From Chryseobacterium piperi (GTDB lineage Bacteria > Bacteroidota > Bacteroidia > Flavobacteriales > Weeksellaceae), in NCBI RefSeq assembly GCF_002285635.2, contig NZ_CP023049.2:620001-684000 (forward strand): 64,000 nt of DNA. Direction: 5' to 3'. A program made the translations under genes and the position numbers. Numbering within the stretch: position 1 is the stretch's first letter; the number at the start of each line of letters is the position of its first letter. Positions 51,993-60,825 of the stretch are shown in pieces. The notes below the pieces were generated by a model. The model worked only from the letters and a program-made list of their open reading frames with translations, did not search any database and was not told where the DNA came from.

Positions 51993-53354
51993 TTACATTA
52001 ATTTTCTTATCCAGCTTAATTTTTTATCAGAATAAGGTGGGTATTTAATATTAGGTTCACCCCAGGTTATTTTTTCAAGAATGGATTTGGAATGTGAAAA
52101 GGTTTCAAACCCATAAACTCCATGGTAATTTCCTATACCCGAGTTTCCAACACCACCAAAAGGCAGGTGATCGTTGCTTAAGTGCATGACAACATCATTG
52201 ATACATCCACCACCAAATGAAATCTTCTGGATGAACATTTGTTTTTCTTCAGAATTATTACTGAATAAATAGGCAGAAAGAGGTTTTTCTAAGTTGGTAA
52301 TGGTTGTCAATACCTGATTAAAATGGGTAAAAGAAAGAACGGGTAAAATGGGACCGAAAATTTCTTCTTGCATCACATCATCCTGCCAGCCAATACCAGT
52401 CAAAAGGGTAGGTTCAATAAATAGTTTCTCTTCATTATAATGTCCTCCGAAATAAACTTTTTCCTGATCAATCAGCTTGATAAGACGGTGAAAATTTTTT
52501 AAATTAATAATTCTTGTATACTGTTCGGAATCCGGTTCATAGCTGAACTCTTTAATATATTTTCTAAGCATTTCCAGAAATTGTTCCTGAACAGATTCTT
52601 CTACCATCAGATAATCCGGAGCTACACATGTTTGTCCGGCATTCAGGAATTTTCCCCATACGATTCTTTTGGCAGCTACTTCTAGATCAGCATCTTTAGT
52701 TACAATAACAGGTGATTTTCCACCCAATTCAAGGGTTACCGGAGTTAAGTGTTCTGCTGCTGCTTTATAAACGATTTTACCCACTTTTGTGCTACCGGTA
52801 AAAAATATTTTATCGAATTGTAATTTTAAAAGTTCAGTTGTTTCATCAATTCCACCTTCATAGACGTATGCATACTCAGAAGGGAAATTATTGTTAATGA
52901 GATCAGCCATGATCTTCATTGTATTGGCGGCGATTTCGCTAGGTTTTAAAATACAGCAGTTTCCGGCAGCTAAAGCTGCTATCATGGGAGAGAGTGAAAG
53001 TTGATATGGATAATTCCAGGCGCCGATTACGAGAACGCAGCCCAAAGGCTCCGGATAGATTCTGCTTTTTCCTAACTGGTTGGCAAGATTGGTTGAAACT
53101 CTTTTAGGCTTTGAAAGAGCTTTCATATTTTTTAAATAATAATCAATATCCTTTAAGACAAAAGAGAGCTCTGTTGTAAACGTATCAAATCTGGACTTTC
53201 CGAAATCCTTATTAATTGCCTCGTATAAAAGGTTTTCATTTTGAATAAGAAGACCCTTTAACTTCTCTAGATAGATTTTTCTAAATTTTAAACTTTTAGT
53301 TTTTTGTGTTTTGAAAAACTCTTTCTGACTGGCGGCTATTTCCTGAATTTCCAT
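51993..53354 (-). CDS. Aldehyde dehydrogenase family protein
   Basis: 453 residues, NAD(P)-dependent oxidation of aldehydes to acids. Active-site cysteine in FLNAGQTCVAPDYL, general-base Glu in VTLELGGKSPVIV, cofactor region IFFTGSTKVGKIVYKAA, and NDHLPFGGVGNSGIGNYHG near the C terminus. The length and the C-terminal PPYSDKKLSWIRKLM resemble the fatty-aldehyde/coniferyl-aldehyde branch (ALDH3-like). It starts 43 bases after the efflux permease gene in the same orientation and may be a fourth gene of that operon. Confidence 0.93.
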   Translation of the reverse strand: MEIQEIAASQKEFFKTQKTKSLKFRKIYLEKLKGLLIQNENLLYEAINKDFGKSRFDTFTTELSFVLKDIDYYLKNMKALSKPKRVSTNLANQLGKSRIYPEPLGCVLVIGAWNYPYQLSLSPMIAALAAGNCCILKPSEIAANTMKIMADLINNNFPSEYAYVYEGGIDETTELLKLQFDKIFFTGSTKVGKIVYKAAAEHLTPVTLELGGKSPVIVTKDADLEVAAKRIVWGKFLNAGQTCVAPDYLMVEESVQEQFLEMLRKYIKEFSYEPDSEQYTRIINLKNFHRLIKLIDQEKVYFGGHYNEEKLFIEPTLLTGIGWQDDVMQEEIFGPILPVLSFTHFNQVLTTITNLEKPLSAYLFSNNSEEKQMFIQKISFGGGCINDVVMHLSNDHLPFGGVGNSGIGNYHGVYGFETFSHSKSILEKITWGEPNIKYPPYSDKKLSWIRKLM

Positions 53355-53397
53355 AATTCAAATTTGAAAAGGTACTGCAAATTTTCTGCCTAAAATT

Positions 53398-54960
53398 TTA
53401 CATAATGTTTCTAATGGCAATTTTAGCTGGATGGTATAAAAGTAATAGGAGAGCTGTAATCAGTGCTAGCCAGAATAATCCGGTAAATATTTCCATATTG
53501 GAAAGCAGCATAGACTGAGCAGTAATTTTGGCTTTAAAGGCACCTGCTGTCATTGATAAAGATTCGTTGACAGGTAATTTTGCAATTTGAGCTCCGAAAA
53601 TTTGATTCCATTGAGAGTAAAAGACAGGATTAGTATCGGTTAAATTATAGCTCAATGTATCAGAATGTTTCAGGGTAAGAAACAACATCAGATTCTGCAT
53701 CAAAGCATAGCCGATAGCAGTGGTCCAGAAACGGGTAGTGGTACCCATTGCAGTTCCATTCGCCACATAATCTTCAGGAAGTCCTGCAATTAAAAAGAAA
53801 ACCAATGGTGTGAATAGAAGCCCTTGCGCAATACCCTGTAAAAATAAAGGCGGGCAAATGGTAGAAAGGGTAGTATCAGGATAAAAAGTGTAGGTAAACC
53901 AGGCACAGTCTATCGCCAATAACAAGAATCCAGTGAAGAAGACGATTCTGGATGATACTCCTTTCATTAAACAAATACCAGATAAAAACACTCCTATAAG
54001 AGTTCCGGCGACATTCCAATACTGGATATCAACGATATAGTCCCACGGCCATTTCCACACGGTAGCCATAATGCTATACACATTATTCAATCCTGAGCGG
54101 ATCAGATAAAAGATGAAAAATAAAATCATTCCGACAATGACATTTTTGGAGTTGAACACCTCGAAATGAAAAATAGGTCTTTTTGAATTTCTCTGTTTTA
54201 GAATAAAAAGTCCTCCGGAAATCATGAATATAAACAAGCATGTAATAATAGTATCCGATTCAAACCACATCAGTCTTTTACCATAAATAATAGCATAAGC
54301 TCCTGATTGCAGACAAGCCCATAACAAGAACCAGCTTGGAATGTCCAGTTGATATAACGGTTTTTTCGGGAAAAATCTGTTTTTATTAAAAATCGCAATT
54401 CCTATGATTAATACGAAGATGTGGAAATAAAGAATCATTAAGATCATATGTTGAAAGTCATAATCCTGAATGCTTGATTTTAATAAGGAAGTGGTAATAG
54501 TTCCCCCCGTAAGCATAATCGTATACATGAAAAGATAAGCAATCACCTTAGCATGTCTGGTATTGAGCTCTGCAATGATGAGTGGTAAAAATATAGCACC
54601 CTCCAGTAGTCCGAAAATTCCTTCGAGAAAACGAATCACAAGAATCACATGATAGTCATTAGTAATGGATAATACGTACAAAATAATTACAGAGACCGAG
54701 GACATCAGCAGGATATAATATTTAACGCTGAAGTAGGCCATAAATCGCTGTAAAACTAAAAGGGTAACCACAAATGTACCGTACATCAAAATCAATAAGT
54801 ATTGGACGTCATCTGAGTCTACATCCATAAAAGATGAAGTGAAGGCACTATTAGAATGCAGAATCGATAATAACATCAGGTGGGGAAACAATGCCAGAAT
54901 AAGAAGTGGCAGTTTCAGCCATTGTGGTACCCATTTATAATAAACTGAATTATGTTGCAT
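53398..54960 (-). CDS. MFS drug exporter (EmrB/DHA2-like)
   Basis: 520 residues from ATG 54960 (MQHNSVYYKWVPQWLKLPLL). The frame opens further upstream at 55032, but that stretch is heptad-repeat DNA. About 14 hydrophobic segments fit the DHA2 drug:H+ antiporter group. VIRFLEGIFGLLEGAIFLPL and ILMYGTFVVTLLVLQRFM are recognisable early regions. It should form a tripartite exporter with the adaptor and TolC homologue encoded just upstream. The substrate is unknown. Confidence 0.88.
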   Translation of the reverse strand: MQHNSVYYKWVPQWLKLPLLILALFPHLMLLSILHSNSAFTSSFMDVDSDDVQYLLILMYGTFVVTLLVLQRFMAYFSVKYYILLMSSVSVIILYVLSITNDYHVILVIRFLEGIFGLLEGAIFLPLIIAELNTRHAKVIAYLFMYTIMLTGGTITTSLLKSSIQDYDFQHMILMILYFHIFVLIIGIAIFNKNRFFPKKPLYQLDIPSWFLLWACLQSGAYAIIYGKRLMWFESDTIITCLFIFMISGGLFILKQRNSKRPIFHFEVFNSKNVIVGMILFFIFYLIRSGLNNVYSIMATVWKWPWDYIVDIQYWNVAGTLIGVFLSGICLMKGVSSRIVFFTGFLLLAIDCAWFTYTFYPDTTLSTICPPLFLQGIAQGLLFTPLVFFLIAGLPEDYVANGTAMGTTTRFWTTAIGYALMQNLMLFLTLKHSDTLSYNLTDTNPVFYSQWNQIFGAQIAKLPVNESLSMTAGAFKAKITAQSMLLSNMEIFTGLFWLALITALLLLLYHPAKIAIRNIM

Positions 54961-54969
54961 GTTTTGAGA

Positions 54970-55196
54970 GGTTAGGTGGTAGGTAGCAGTAGTTAGGTAG
55001 GAGGGATTAGGGAGATTAGTAATTGGTTCCAAGGATCTAGTTTCGAGATGCGAGGCACGGGATCTGAGGTAGTAGATTCATAGTACTTATTAAAAGTTGG
55101 AAGTTGAATTTACGGCAAAAATGATATATTGATTTATGACCTCGAAACTCGAACCTCGCATCCGAATCTAATAACTCATACTTCATAACTTATAAC
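54970..55196. repeat. Heptad-periodic intergenic tract between efflux genes
   Basis: Most of the spacer divides into 7-mers: GGTTAGG, TGGTAGG, TAGCAGT, AGTTAGG, TAGGAGG, GATTAGG (54970-55011); TTTCGAG, ATGCGAG, GCACGGG, ATCTGAG (from 55041); and CTCGAAA, CTCGAAC, CTCGCAT, CCGAATC, TAATAAC, TCATACT, TCATAAC, TTATAAC (55141-55196). The unit changes along the tract while the 7-bp phase is kept locally. Confidence 0.7.
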
Positions 55197-55198
55197 TC

Positions 55199-56245
55199 CT
55201 AGAGTTTCTTTGCACTTACGAGAACGTTCATTCCGGAAAGCAGCTTTTCATTATCCTGGTTGTTATCTAAAATAATTTTTACAGGAAATCTTTGCTCTAT
55301 TTTGACAAAATTTCCGGTTGCATTATCAGGTTTTACCAGCGAGAACTGTGAACCGGAGGCTGGGGATATGGATAGGATCTTTCCTTTAAATTTCATATCA
55401 GGGAATGCATCTGCTTCGATGGTCACTTCCTGCTTCTGGTCTATCTGTCCCAATTGTGTTTCTTTATAATTAGCAATAATCCATTTTTCTTTGCTCACCA
55501 TCTGAACCAGTGCTTGTCCTTCTTTAATCAGCTGACCTTCCTGGATTGTTTTTTTGCCTACCCATCCGTCATAAGGAGCCGTAACTACGGTATAGGAAAG
55601 GAATAATTTAGCATTATTAAGGCTGGCAGAGCTTTGTTGAATCTGGCTTTTTGCAGGCGCAACCTTGGTTTCCTGCTCAGTAGCCCCTGCCCGAATTGCA
55701 TTTTTTTGCTGTTCCAATGCTAGAAGGTTGGCTTTAGCCTGATCATATGAAGCCTTAACATTTTCGAACTGTTGTTCTGTCGCGGCATCTTCAGCCACCA
55801 GATTCCTATATCTTTTGTAGTCCTGTTCTGTTCTCCATATATCGATTTTAGCAGAAGCTATTTTAGCATCGATGATTTTAGTATCGCTTTCTTTAGTATT
55901 AACGCCGCTTTTGATTGTGGCTATATTTTCAGAATTAGCATGAAGACTGGCTTCAGCCATTTTTACCTGATTCACGAATTCACGATTGTCAATAACAATT
56001 AGGGTATCCCCTTTGTGAACAAATTGGTTCTCGTCGAACTTTATGGTTTTGATAAACCCGGGTACTTTACTTGAGACAGGCGTTATATACTGCTCGATCT
56101 GGGCATCATTGGTTGTTACATTCTTTCTTGAAAAAAGATAAAAACTTACCATCCCTGTGATTCCACTAATGATGAGAATCCAGGCTAATAAAGTAATCGT
56201 CTTATTGATTCTTTCTTCTTTTTTAGTCAGTTGCTTCTTTGTCAT
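55199..56245 (-). CDS. HlyD/EmrA-type membrane fusion protein
   Basis: 348 residues: one N-terminal membrane helix (TITLLAWILIISGITGMVSF), biotinyl-lipoyl-like half motifs (VPGFIKTIKFDENQFVHKGD and VVTAPYDGWVGKKTIQEGQL), a coiled-coil hairpin between them (EQQFENVKASYDQAKANLLA) and a C-terminal beta barrel. It bridges the inner-membrane exporter and the outer-membrane channel. It starts 5 bases after the TolC-type gene. Confidence 0.93.
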   Translation of the reverse strand: MTKKQLTKKEERINKTITLLAWILIISGITGMVSFYLFSRKNVTTNDAQIEQYITPVSSKVPGFIKTIKFDENQFVHKGDTLIVIDNREFVNQVKMAEASLHANSENIATIKSGVNTKESDTKIIDAKIASAKIDIWRTEQDYKRYRNLVAEDAATEQQFENVKASYDQAKANLLALEQQKNAIRAGATEQETKVAPAKSQIQQSSASLNNAKLFLSYTVVTAPYDGWVGKKTIQEGQLIKEGQALVQMVSKEKWIIANYKETQLGQIDQKQEVTIEADAFPDMKFKGKILSISPASGSQFSLVKPDNATGNFVKIEQRFPVKIILDNNQDNEKLLSGMNVLVSAKKL

Positions 56246-56250
56246 AGCTT

Positions 56251-57588
56251 TTATAGATTTCCAATAGTGTATTGAAGTTGGTAGTATTTAAGTTGTCGGT
56301 TGATTTTTACGGAAATAAGATTGGACTGTGCTTCCAGATACGTATTATCGGCATCGATAAGCTCTGTGATCAAACTCAGCTTATTGATGTATTTAGTTTT
56401 TACAATCCGGTAGTTTTCCTTTGCCTGATTGATTGCTTCTTCTGCAATTTTTACTTTTTGATCTGTTTCTTCAAACTTTTTGTAAGCCTCATATACATGA
56501 TGCTTCAGATCTTCCTCTTTTTCTTCGATCTGGAGTTTTGCCAAATCGATATTTTCTCTAGCTTCTTGCATTTTGTATTTATTCTTATACAAATTTTCAA
56601 TAGGATAGGTAAGGTTTACTCCGATCATTCCCAAACGGTAGGCATAGGGCTCGGGAGGGAAAAACATCATATTGGGATACTTAAGAAAATATTCCCCGCC
56701 AGCTGTTATTTTTGGTAAATAGTTAGCTTTTACTATTTTCTGATCAATCTCTTTTAAAGACAGGTTTTTCTTGGTAATTTCAACAGATTCATTCTTTTGT
56801 AAGGCAGTATCCGTTAGCTCATTGATGTATGGGATTTCGGCATTCTCTGAAACCAGATCTTCTGTATCCGTATGCATTTCCTGTTGATCCGGCAGAGATA
56901 AAATGGTTTTAAGCTTATGTTCAGCAATCTGGATATCATTGTCCAACTCTGTCCAGCTCATCTTATGATTGGAAAGCTGAAGAGATGTTCTTAATACTTC
57001 ATTAAAGGTAACTACACCATTATTTTTTAGTGCTTTTACCTGTTTAATGTTTACAGAATCCTCCTTCATTTTTTCATTGATAAGGTCCTGCTGCTCTCTT
57101 AAGTGATGAATTTGAAGAAAAGCGGTAATAATCTCCATTTTAAGCTGTCTTTCATCCAGCTGTGTTCTTAATGTTGAAATTTCACTGTCAATAGACCCTT
57201 TTTTTTCTGCATTTTTTATTTTACCACCCATATAGACAGGAATAGAGGCTGATAGTGTAAAATCATACATTCCGTTGATGATATCATACTTTGTGGCCTT
57301 TCCAAATACTCCATTTTCATGTTGAAAGAGATTGGATACTTGATTGTAGCTGGTGTGGAATTCAATGTCCGGGAGCCTTTCCATTTTAAGATCTTTTTCT
57401 TTGGTTTCAGACATTGTTTGTTTGAGATGGCTGATCAGAATATTTTTGTTATTCCTCAGACCTAGTTCTACAGCCTGCTGTAGATTGAGATGTTGATAAT
57501 CGATCATTTGCGATTGTAGAAGATTGCTTATCAATAATAAGCACAACGCAATGCATTGATATCTGCATGCGTCAAATATCATTTTCAT
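56251..57588 (-). CDS. TolC family outer-membrane efflux protein
   Basis: 445 residues with a signal peptide (CIALCLLLISNLLQSQ). It starts the mature protein with LNLQQAVELGLRNNKNILIS, the usual opening of TolC repeats. Long alpha-helical coiled coils and a repeated VGVNLTYPIE-type strand region fit the trimeric channel-tunnel. First gene of the efflux operon, divergent from an AraC regulator; TACCTTTG at 57630-57637 is its likely -7 element. Confidence 0.92.
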   Translation of the reverse strand: MKMIFDACRYQCIALCLLLISNLLQSQMIDYQHLNLQQAVELGLRNNKNILISHLKQTMSETKEKDLKMERLPDIEFHTSYNQVSNLFQHENGVFGKATKYDIINGMYDFTLSASIPVYMGGKIKNAEKKGSIDSEISTLRTQLDERQLKMEIITAFLQIHHLREQQDLINEKMKEDSVNIKQVKALKNNGVVTFNEVLRTSLQLSNHKMSWTELDNDIQIAEHKLKTILSLPDQQEMHTDTEDLVSENAEIPYINELTDTALQKNESVEITKKNLSLKEIDQKIVKANYLPKITAGGEYFLKYPNMMFFPPEPYAYRLGMIGVNLTYPIENLYKNKYKMQEARENIDLAKLQIEEKEEDLKHHVYEAYKKFEETDQKVKIAEEAINQAKENYRIVKTKYINKLSLITELIDADNTYLEAQSNLISVKINRQLKYYQLQYTIGNL

Positions 57589-57629
57589 AAATTTTTTAAA
57601 GGTTTTTTGCTAAATTGATTTTGATAATG

Positions 57630-57637
57630 CAAAGGTA
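57630..57637 (-). promoter_or_regulatory. -7 element of the tolC-emrA-emrB operon
   Basis: TACCTTTG followed by CA on the minus strand, 41 bases upstream of the ATG. No clear TTG partner upstream, which would be consistent with an activator-dependent promoter controlled by the divergent AraC protein. Confidence 0.55.
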
Positions 57638-57725
57638 CGCTGAGTAGCTAAAGAGCTGATTTGTGAAAACAGAAAAATATTTGCTCATTTACGCCAAATA
57701 GAAAAATTCTGATTACCTTTATCCC

Positions 57726-58526
57726 ATGAATGATAGCCATTTTAAAGCAGTAGAAGAAGAAGATGCAGAGTTTTATGTATATCACGTATTAACCGGGAAT
57801 ATAAAAACAGACATTCATAACCATAGTTCTGCCCAGTTGGTCTATGCAGAGGGGGGTATTGTACATATTTTTACAGAACTTAAACACTGGTATCTTCCCG
57901 CAAGATGTTTTATGTGGATTCCGGCTGGGCTCCCGCATTACATTTTTACTTCCAGCCCAAAAGTAGATTTATATAATTTTTATTTTAAAAAAGAGGAAGA
58001 AGAAAATGGCTTTTTTGATGAAATCAATATTTATTCTGTAAGTCATCTGCTTAGGGAGATGATTTTATACACAAAAGACTGGGATGGGAAAATCACAAAA
58101 AATGATGGAGCAAGATATTATTTTCTCAAAGCTTTAAAAGGGATTTTACCGGAAAAAAGAGATAAGAAGCTGGCATTTCCTGTTCAGCATCCTTTTCCAA
58201 AAGATGAAACTTTACTGAAGATTGCAAAATATATCCATGCTAATCTTGAAAAGAGCCTTACGATTGAATCTACGGCCAAAGAGTTCGGAATGAGTACCAG
58301 AACCTTATCAAGGAAGTTTAAAGAGATTTTAGGGATGAATTACGTCCGTTTCCTGCGTGCTTTAAGAATTACAAGGTCCCTGGAGCTCATGTTGGAAGGA
58401 AAGTATAATATGTACGAGATTGCGATGATGGTAGGGTACAACAGCCTGTCTTCTTTCAGTAATATCTTTAAAAAGGTAATCGGAGTACCACCGACGGAAT
58501 ATCAGCAGAAATTGAAAGGAGAATAG
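57726..58526 (+). CDS. AraC family transcriptional regulator
   Basis: 266 residues. An N-terminal cupin-like sensor domain (DIHNHSSAQLVYAEGGIVHI, RCFMWIPAGLPHYIF) and a C-terminal double helix-turn-helix (LTIESTAKEFGMSTRTLSRK, YEIAMMVGYNSLSSFSNIFK, GVPPTEYQQ) are present. It is divergent from the TolC-EmrA-EmrB operon and is the natural candidate regulator. The TAG stop is the beginning of a 7-copy heptamer tandem repeat. Confidence 0.92.
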   Translation: MNDSHFKAVEEEDAEFYVYHVLTGNIKTDIHNHSSAQLVYAEGGIVHIFTELKHWYLPARCFMWIPAGLPHYIFTSSPKVDLYNFYFKKEEEENGFFDEINIYSVSHLLREMILYTKDWDGKITKNDGARYYFLKALKGILPEKRDKKLAFPVQHPFPKDETLLKIAKYIHANLEKSLTIESTAKEFGMSTRTLSRKFKEILGMNYVRFLRALRITRSLELMLEGKYNMYEIAMMVGYNSLSSFSNIFKKVIGVPPTEYQQKLKGE

Positions 58527-58570
58527 GTAATAGGTAATAGGTAATAGGTAATAGGTAATAGGTAATAGGT
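58522..58570. repeat. Heptamer tandem repeat (AATAGGT)x7
   Basis: Seven perfect copies of AATAGGT run from the last two codons of the AraC gene. The stop codon TAG (58524-58526) is in the first copy. Confidence 0.95.
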
Positions 58571-58668
58571 TGAAATGTACATCATTGAAGAGATTTTCAA
58601 TTAATTAATTTCTCTTAGCTCCAATGAATAATAATTTGTTAATACATTAATATCTTCCCACTAACTAC

Positions 58669-58698
58669 AAAAAAACCACCTCAATAATGAAGTGGTTT
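58669..58698 (-). terminator. Terminator of the rpsF-rpsR-rplI operon
   Basis: On the minus strand AACCACTTCA pairs with TGAGGTGGTT (one mismatch-like G-U) and is followed by TTTTTTT, about 28 bases after the rplI stop. Confidence 0.85.
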
Positions 58699-58725
58699 AT
58701 ATATTTTGAAAAGTCTAGCTTATTC

Positions 58726-59235
58726 TTAAGCTTCTTCTTCAGATTTAGCTTCTTCTTTTTTAGCAGCAGCAGGAGCAGCTACAACAGGAGCATCAGATAC
58801 AACATCGAATTCAAAGTTGTATTCTACATTTCTGTGTAATCTGATAATAGCAGTTACTTTACCAGTTCTCTTAATTGTGTTCCCTGGAATTTTGATATAT
58901 TTCTTCTCTACTTCAACACCAGCTTTAGCAAGAGCTGCAGAAAGGTCAGCGTTGTTGATAGATCCGAACAATTTATCACCAGATCCAACTTTAGCAGGAA
59001 TAGTAATATTTGTTTTCTTTAATTGCTCAACTACAGCGTTAGCAGCAGCAATTAATTTAGCTTCTTCTTCTTTTCTAGCTTCTAAAGTAGCTTCTAGAGT
59101 AGCTTTATTTTTTGGTGTAGCTAAAAGAGCAATTCCCTGAGGAAGTAAGAAGTTTCTAGCATAACCTGGTTTTACATTTACTGTATCAAACTCAAGACCT
59201 AAGTTTTCTACGTCTTTTTTTAAGATAATTTCCAT
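58726..59235 (-). CDS. rplI: 50S ribosomal protein L9
   Basis: 169 residues. The N-terminal rRNA-binding domain (MEIILKKDVENLGLEFDTVN, KPGYARNFLLPQGIALLAT) is followed by the long connecting helix and a C-terminal domain (VGSGDKLFGSINNADLSAAL). A further tail rich in Ala, Lys and Glu (PAAAKKEEAKSEEEA) extends beyond the usual roughly 150 residues. Last gene of the S6-S18-L9 operon, after a 137-base spacer with heptad repeats. Confidence 0.97.
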   Translation of the reverse strand: MEIILKKDVENLGLEFDTVNVKPGYARNFLLPQGIALLATPKNKATLEATLEARKEEEAKLIAAANAVVEQLKKTNITIPAKVGSGDKLFGSINNADLSAALAKAGVEVEKKYIKIPGNTIKRTGKVTAIIRLHRNVEYNFEFDVVSDAPVVAAPAAAKKEEAKSEEEA

Positions 59236-59252
59236 TGTTGTTGTCCGTTTTA

Positions 59253-59294
59253 GAGTTCCGAGTTCCGGGTTTTGTGTTCCGGGTTTCTCTTTCC
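59253..59294. repeat. Heptad repeat inside the ribosomal protein operon
   Basis: Consecutive 7-mers GAGTTCC, GAGTTCC, GGGTTTT, GTGTTCC, GGGTTTC, TCTTTCC in the rpsR-rplI spacer, 18 bases upstream of the rplI ATG at the nearest edge. Confidence 0.7.
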
Positions 59295-59372
59295 TTCGTT
59301 AGAATTTATTAATTAATTCAGCAACAAAAGAAGAAGGCAAGCCTCCTTCTCTTATTTATTTTTTTTGTAATC

Positions 59373-59675
59373 TTACTTTAATAAGTCAGCTACGTAAGGC
59401 ATTAAAGCAAGGTGTCTTGCTCTTTTGATAGCAGCAGAAACTTTTCTTTGATATTTTAAAGAAGTTCCAGTGTATCTTCTTGGTAAAATTTTACCCTGCT
59501 CGTTTACGAACTGTAATAAGAAATCAGCATCTTTATAATCTACATGCTTAATTCCGAATTTTTTGAATCTACAATATTTCTTTTCAGATTTTGTATTGAT
59601 ATCAAGTGGAGTAAGGAATTTTACTTCTGATTCTCCTCCAGCTGAGGCTTGTTTAGCCATTTCATCTATTGCCAT
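59373..59675 (-). CDS. rpsR: 30S ribosomal protein S18
   Basis: 100 residues with the S18 core ([60 protein letters not shown]) and the N-terminal extension [20 protein letters not shown] common in Bacteroidetes. S18 pairs with S6 in the platform of the small subunit. It lies 28 bases after rpsF. Confidence 0.97.
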   Translation of the reverse strand: MAIDEMAKQASAGGESEVKFLTPLDINTKSEKKYCRFKKFGIKHVDYKDADFLLQFVNEQGKILPRRYTGTSLKYQRKVSAAIKRARHLALMPYVADLLK

Positions 59676-59703
59676 GTCTTGTCTTTTTAAATTGGGTTAA
59701 TAA

Positions 59704-60045
59704 TTAAGCTTTAGCTACTTTTACTTTTGTTCTTCTTGTTACAGCGTAATCAATAGCGTGCTTGTCAAGTTTAGTAGTAAGGTAACGGATAACTCTTTCG
59801 TCACGTTTGAAAGCTAATTCTAAATCAGCAACGACAGTACCTTCTCCTTTAAACTCGATTAAAGTATAGAATCCGTTCTTTTTTAATTGGATCGGATAAG
59901 CTAATTTTTTTAATCCCCAGTTTTCTTTAGCAACGATTTCACAGTTCTTTTCTTTTAAAAGATCTTCAAATTTTTTCACTGCTTCCTCCACCTGAGCATC
60001 AGATAGAACGGGAGTTAAAATGAAAACAGTTTCGTAATTGTTCAT
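59704..60045 (-). CDS. rpsF: 30S ribosomal protein S6
   Basis: 113 residues, [60 protein letters not shown]. First gene of the S6-S18-L9 operon. The protein ends in a basic tail ([12 protein letters not shown]) instead of the acidic tail seen in some enterobacterial homologues. Confidence 0.97.
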   Translation of the reverse strand: MNNYETVFILTPVLSDAQVEEAVKKFEDLLKEKNCEIVAKENWGLKKLAYPIQLKKNGFYTLIEFKGEGTVVADLELAFKRDERVIRYLTTKLDKHAIDYAVTRRTKVKVAKA

Positions 60046-60079
60046 AATGTTAAATGAATTTGTTAATTATTTCGAGGTG

Positions 60080-60110
60080 CAAAATTAAATATAATATTTC
60101 TAATATACAA
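60080..60110 (-). promoter_or_regulatory. Promoter of the rpsF-rpsR-rplI operon
   Basis: On the minus strand TTG (60108-60110), 20 bases, TAATTTTG (60080-60087), then GCACCTCGAAA. The ATG lies 34 bases past the -7 element. The downstream bases closely match those at the J-domain gene promoter. Confidence 0.7.
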
Positions 60111-60225
60111 TACTTCATGTATCTTTTTAATAATCCTCTACAGGAGGCAATTACTCGGAACGGCTGCGTTTTGCACAATACTGTGAATTTTTGTATTTTC
60201 GTGTTCCTTAAAAAACAATCAAAAT

Positions 60226-60825
60226 ATGAAAATTAATTATTACGTTTTACCATTGCTGCTAGCTGGAACGTTTTTTTATTCTCAGGATAAAATTTCTAAG
60301 AAAAACGGACAAAGCTTTGAAGCAAAAGTTGTCGAGATTGGAGACTCAAATATTACGTATCAGGAACTGGATAACCCTGATGGACCTGTACGTTCTATGG
60401 ATAGATCGGAAATTTATGAAATAATTTATAGTAACGGAAAAACTGAAGTATTAGGGAAGTACAAGACCGAGGCTGAAGTGAAAGAATTTATTGTGCGTAA
60501 AATTGATGAATTCGGAATAGATAGGGATAGAAAAGACCTTGCTTTACGTGCCAAATTTGAAGGAGATAATATTAAGATTAACTCTGTCAACATGAAAGAT
60601 CGTGTGGTGAAAGAAGGAGACTGGTGGGACTTAAGTAAAATAGTCACATTCCATAATATTTCCAGAAGAAAAGATAATATTGCCTACTTGAATATTGTGA
60701 CATATAAAATCACAAAATCAAAAAGAGAATTGAGTAAGCTCGTTATTAAAATAACGGACCATGAAGTAGCAGCTGATATATTAGAAGCAATGAAAGATTT
60801 AAAGATGATGCTTAAAAAAGATTAA
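60226..60825 (+). CDS. Secreted protein of unknown function
   Basis: 199 residues with a signal peptide (MKINYYVLPLLLAGTFFYSQ). The mature N terminus (KISKKNGQSFEAKVVEIGDS followed by MDRSEIYEIIYSNGKTEV) resembles the short beta module seen in many Bacteroidetes secreted proteins that starts with a 'G..i.a.V.ei....I.Y' pattern. The C-terminal region is charged and helical. No catalytic motif. Its TAA stop overlaps the stop of the converging ClC gene within one TTAA. Confidence 0.78.
   Translation: MKINYYVLPLLLAGTFFYSQDKISKKNGQSFEAKVVEIGDSNITYQELDNPDGPVRSMDRSEIYEIIYSNGKTEVLGKYKTEAEVKEFIVRKIDEFGIDRDRKDLALRAKFEGDNIKINSVNMKDRVVKEGDWWDLSKIVTFHNISRRKDNIAYLNIVTYKITKSKRELSKLVIKITDHEVAADILEAMKDLKMMLKKD

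Noticed and set aside
56272-56718. 148-codon plus-strand frame opposite the TolC gene
   Set aside because: Phe/Leu/Cys-rich shadow of a Lys/Glu-rich coiled coil; looks like membrane protein only because of the complement.
60054-60236. 60-codon plus-strand frame upstream of the secreted unknown
   Set aside because: It runs through the rpsF promoter on the other strand and into the next gene; no coding character.
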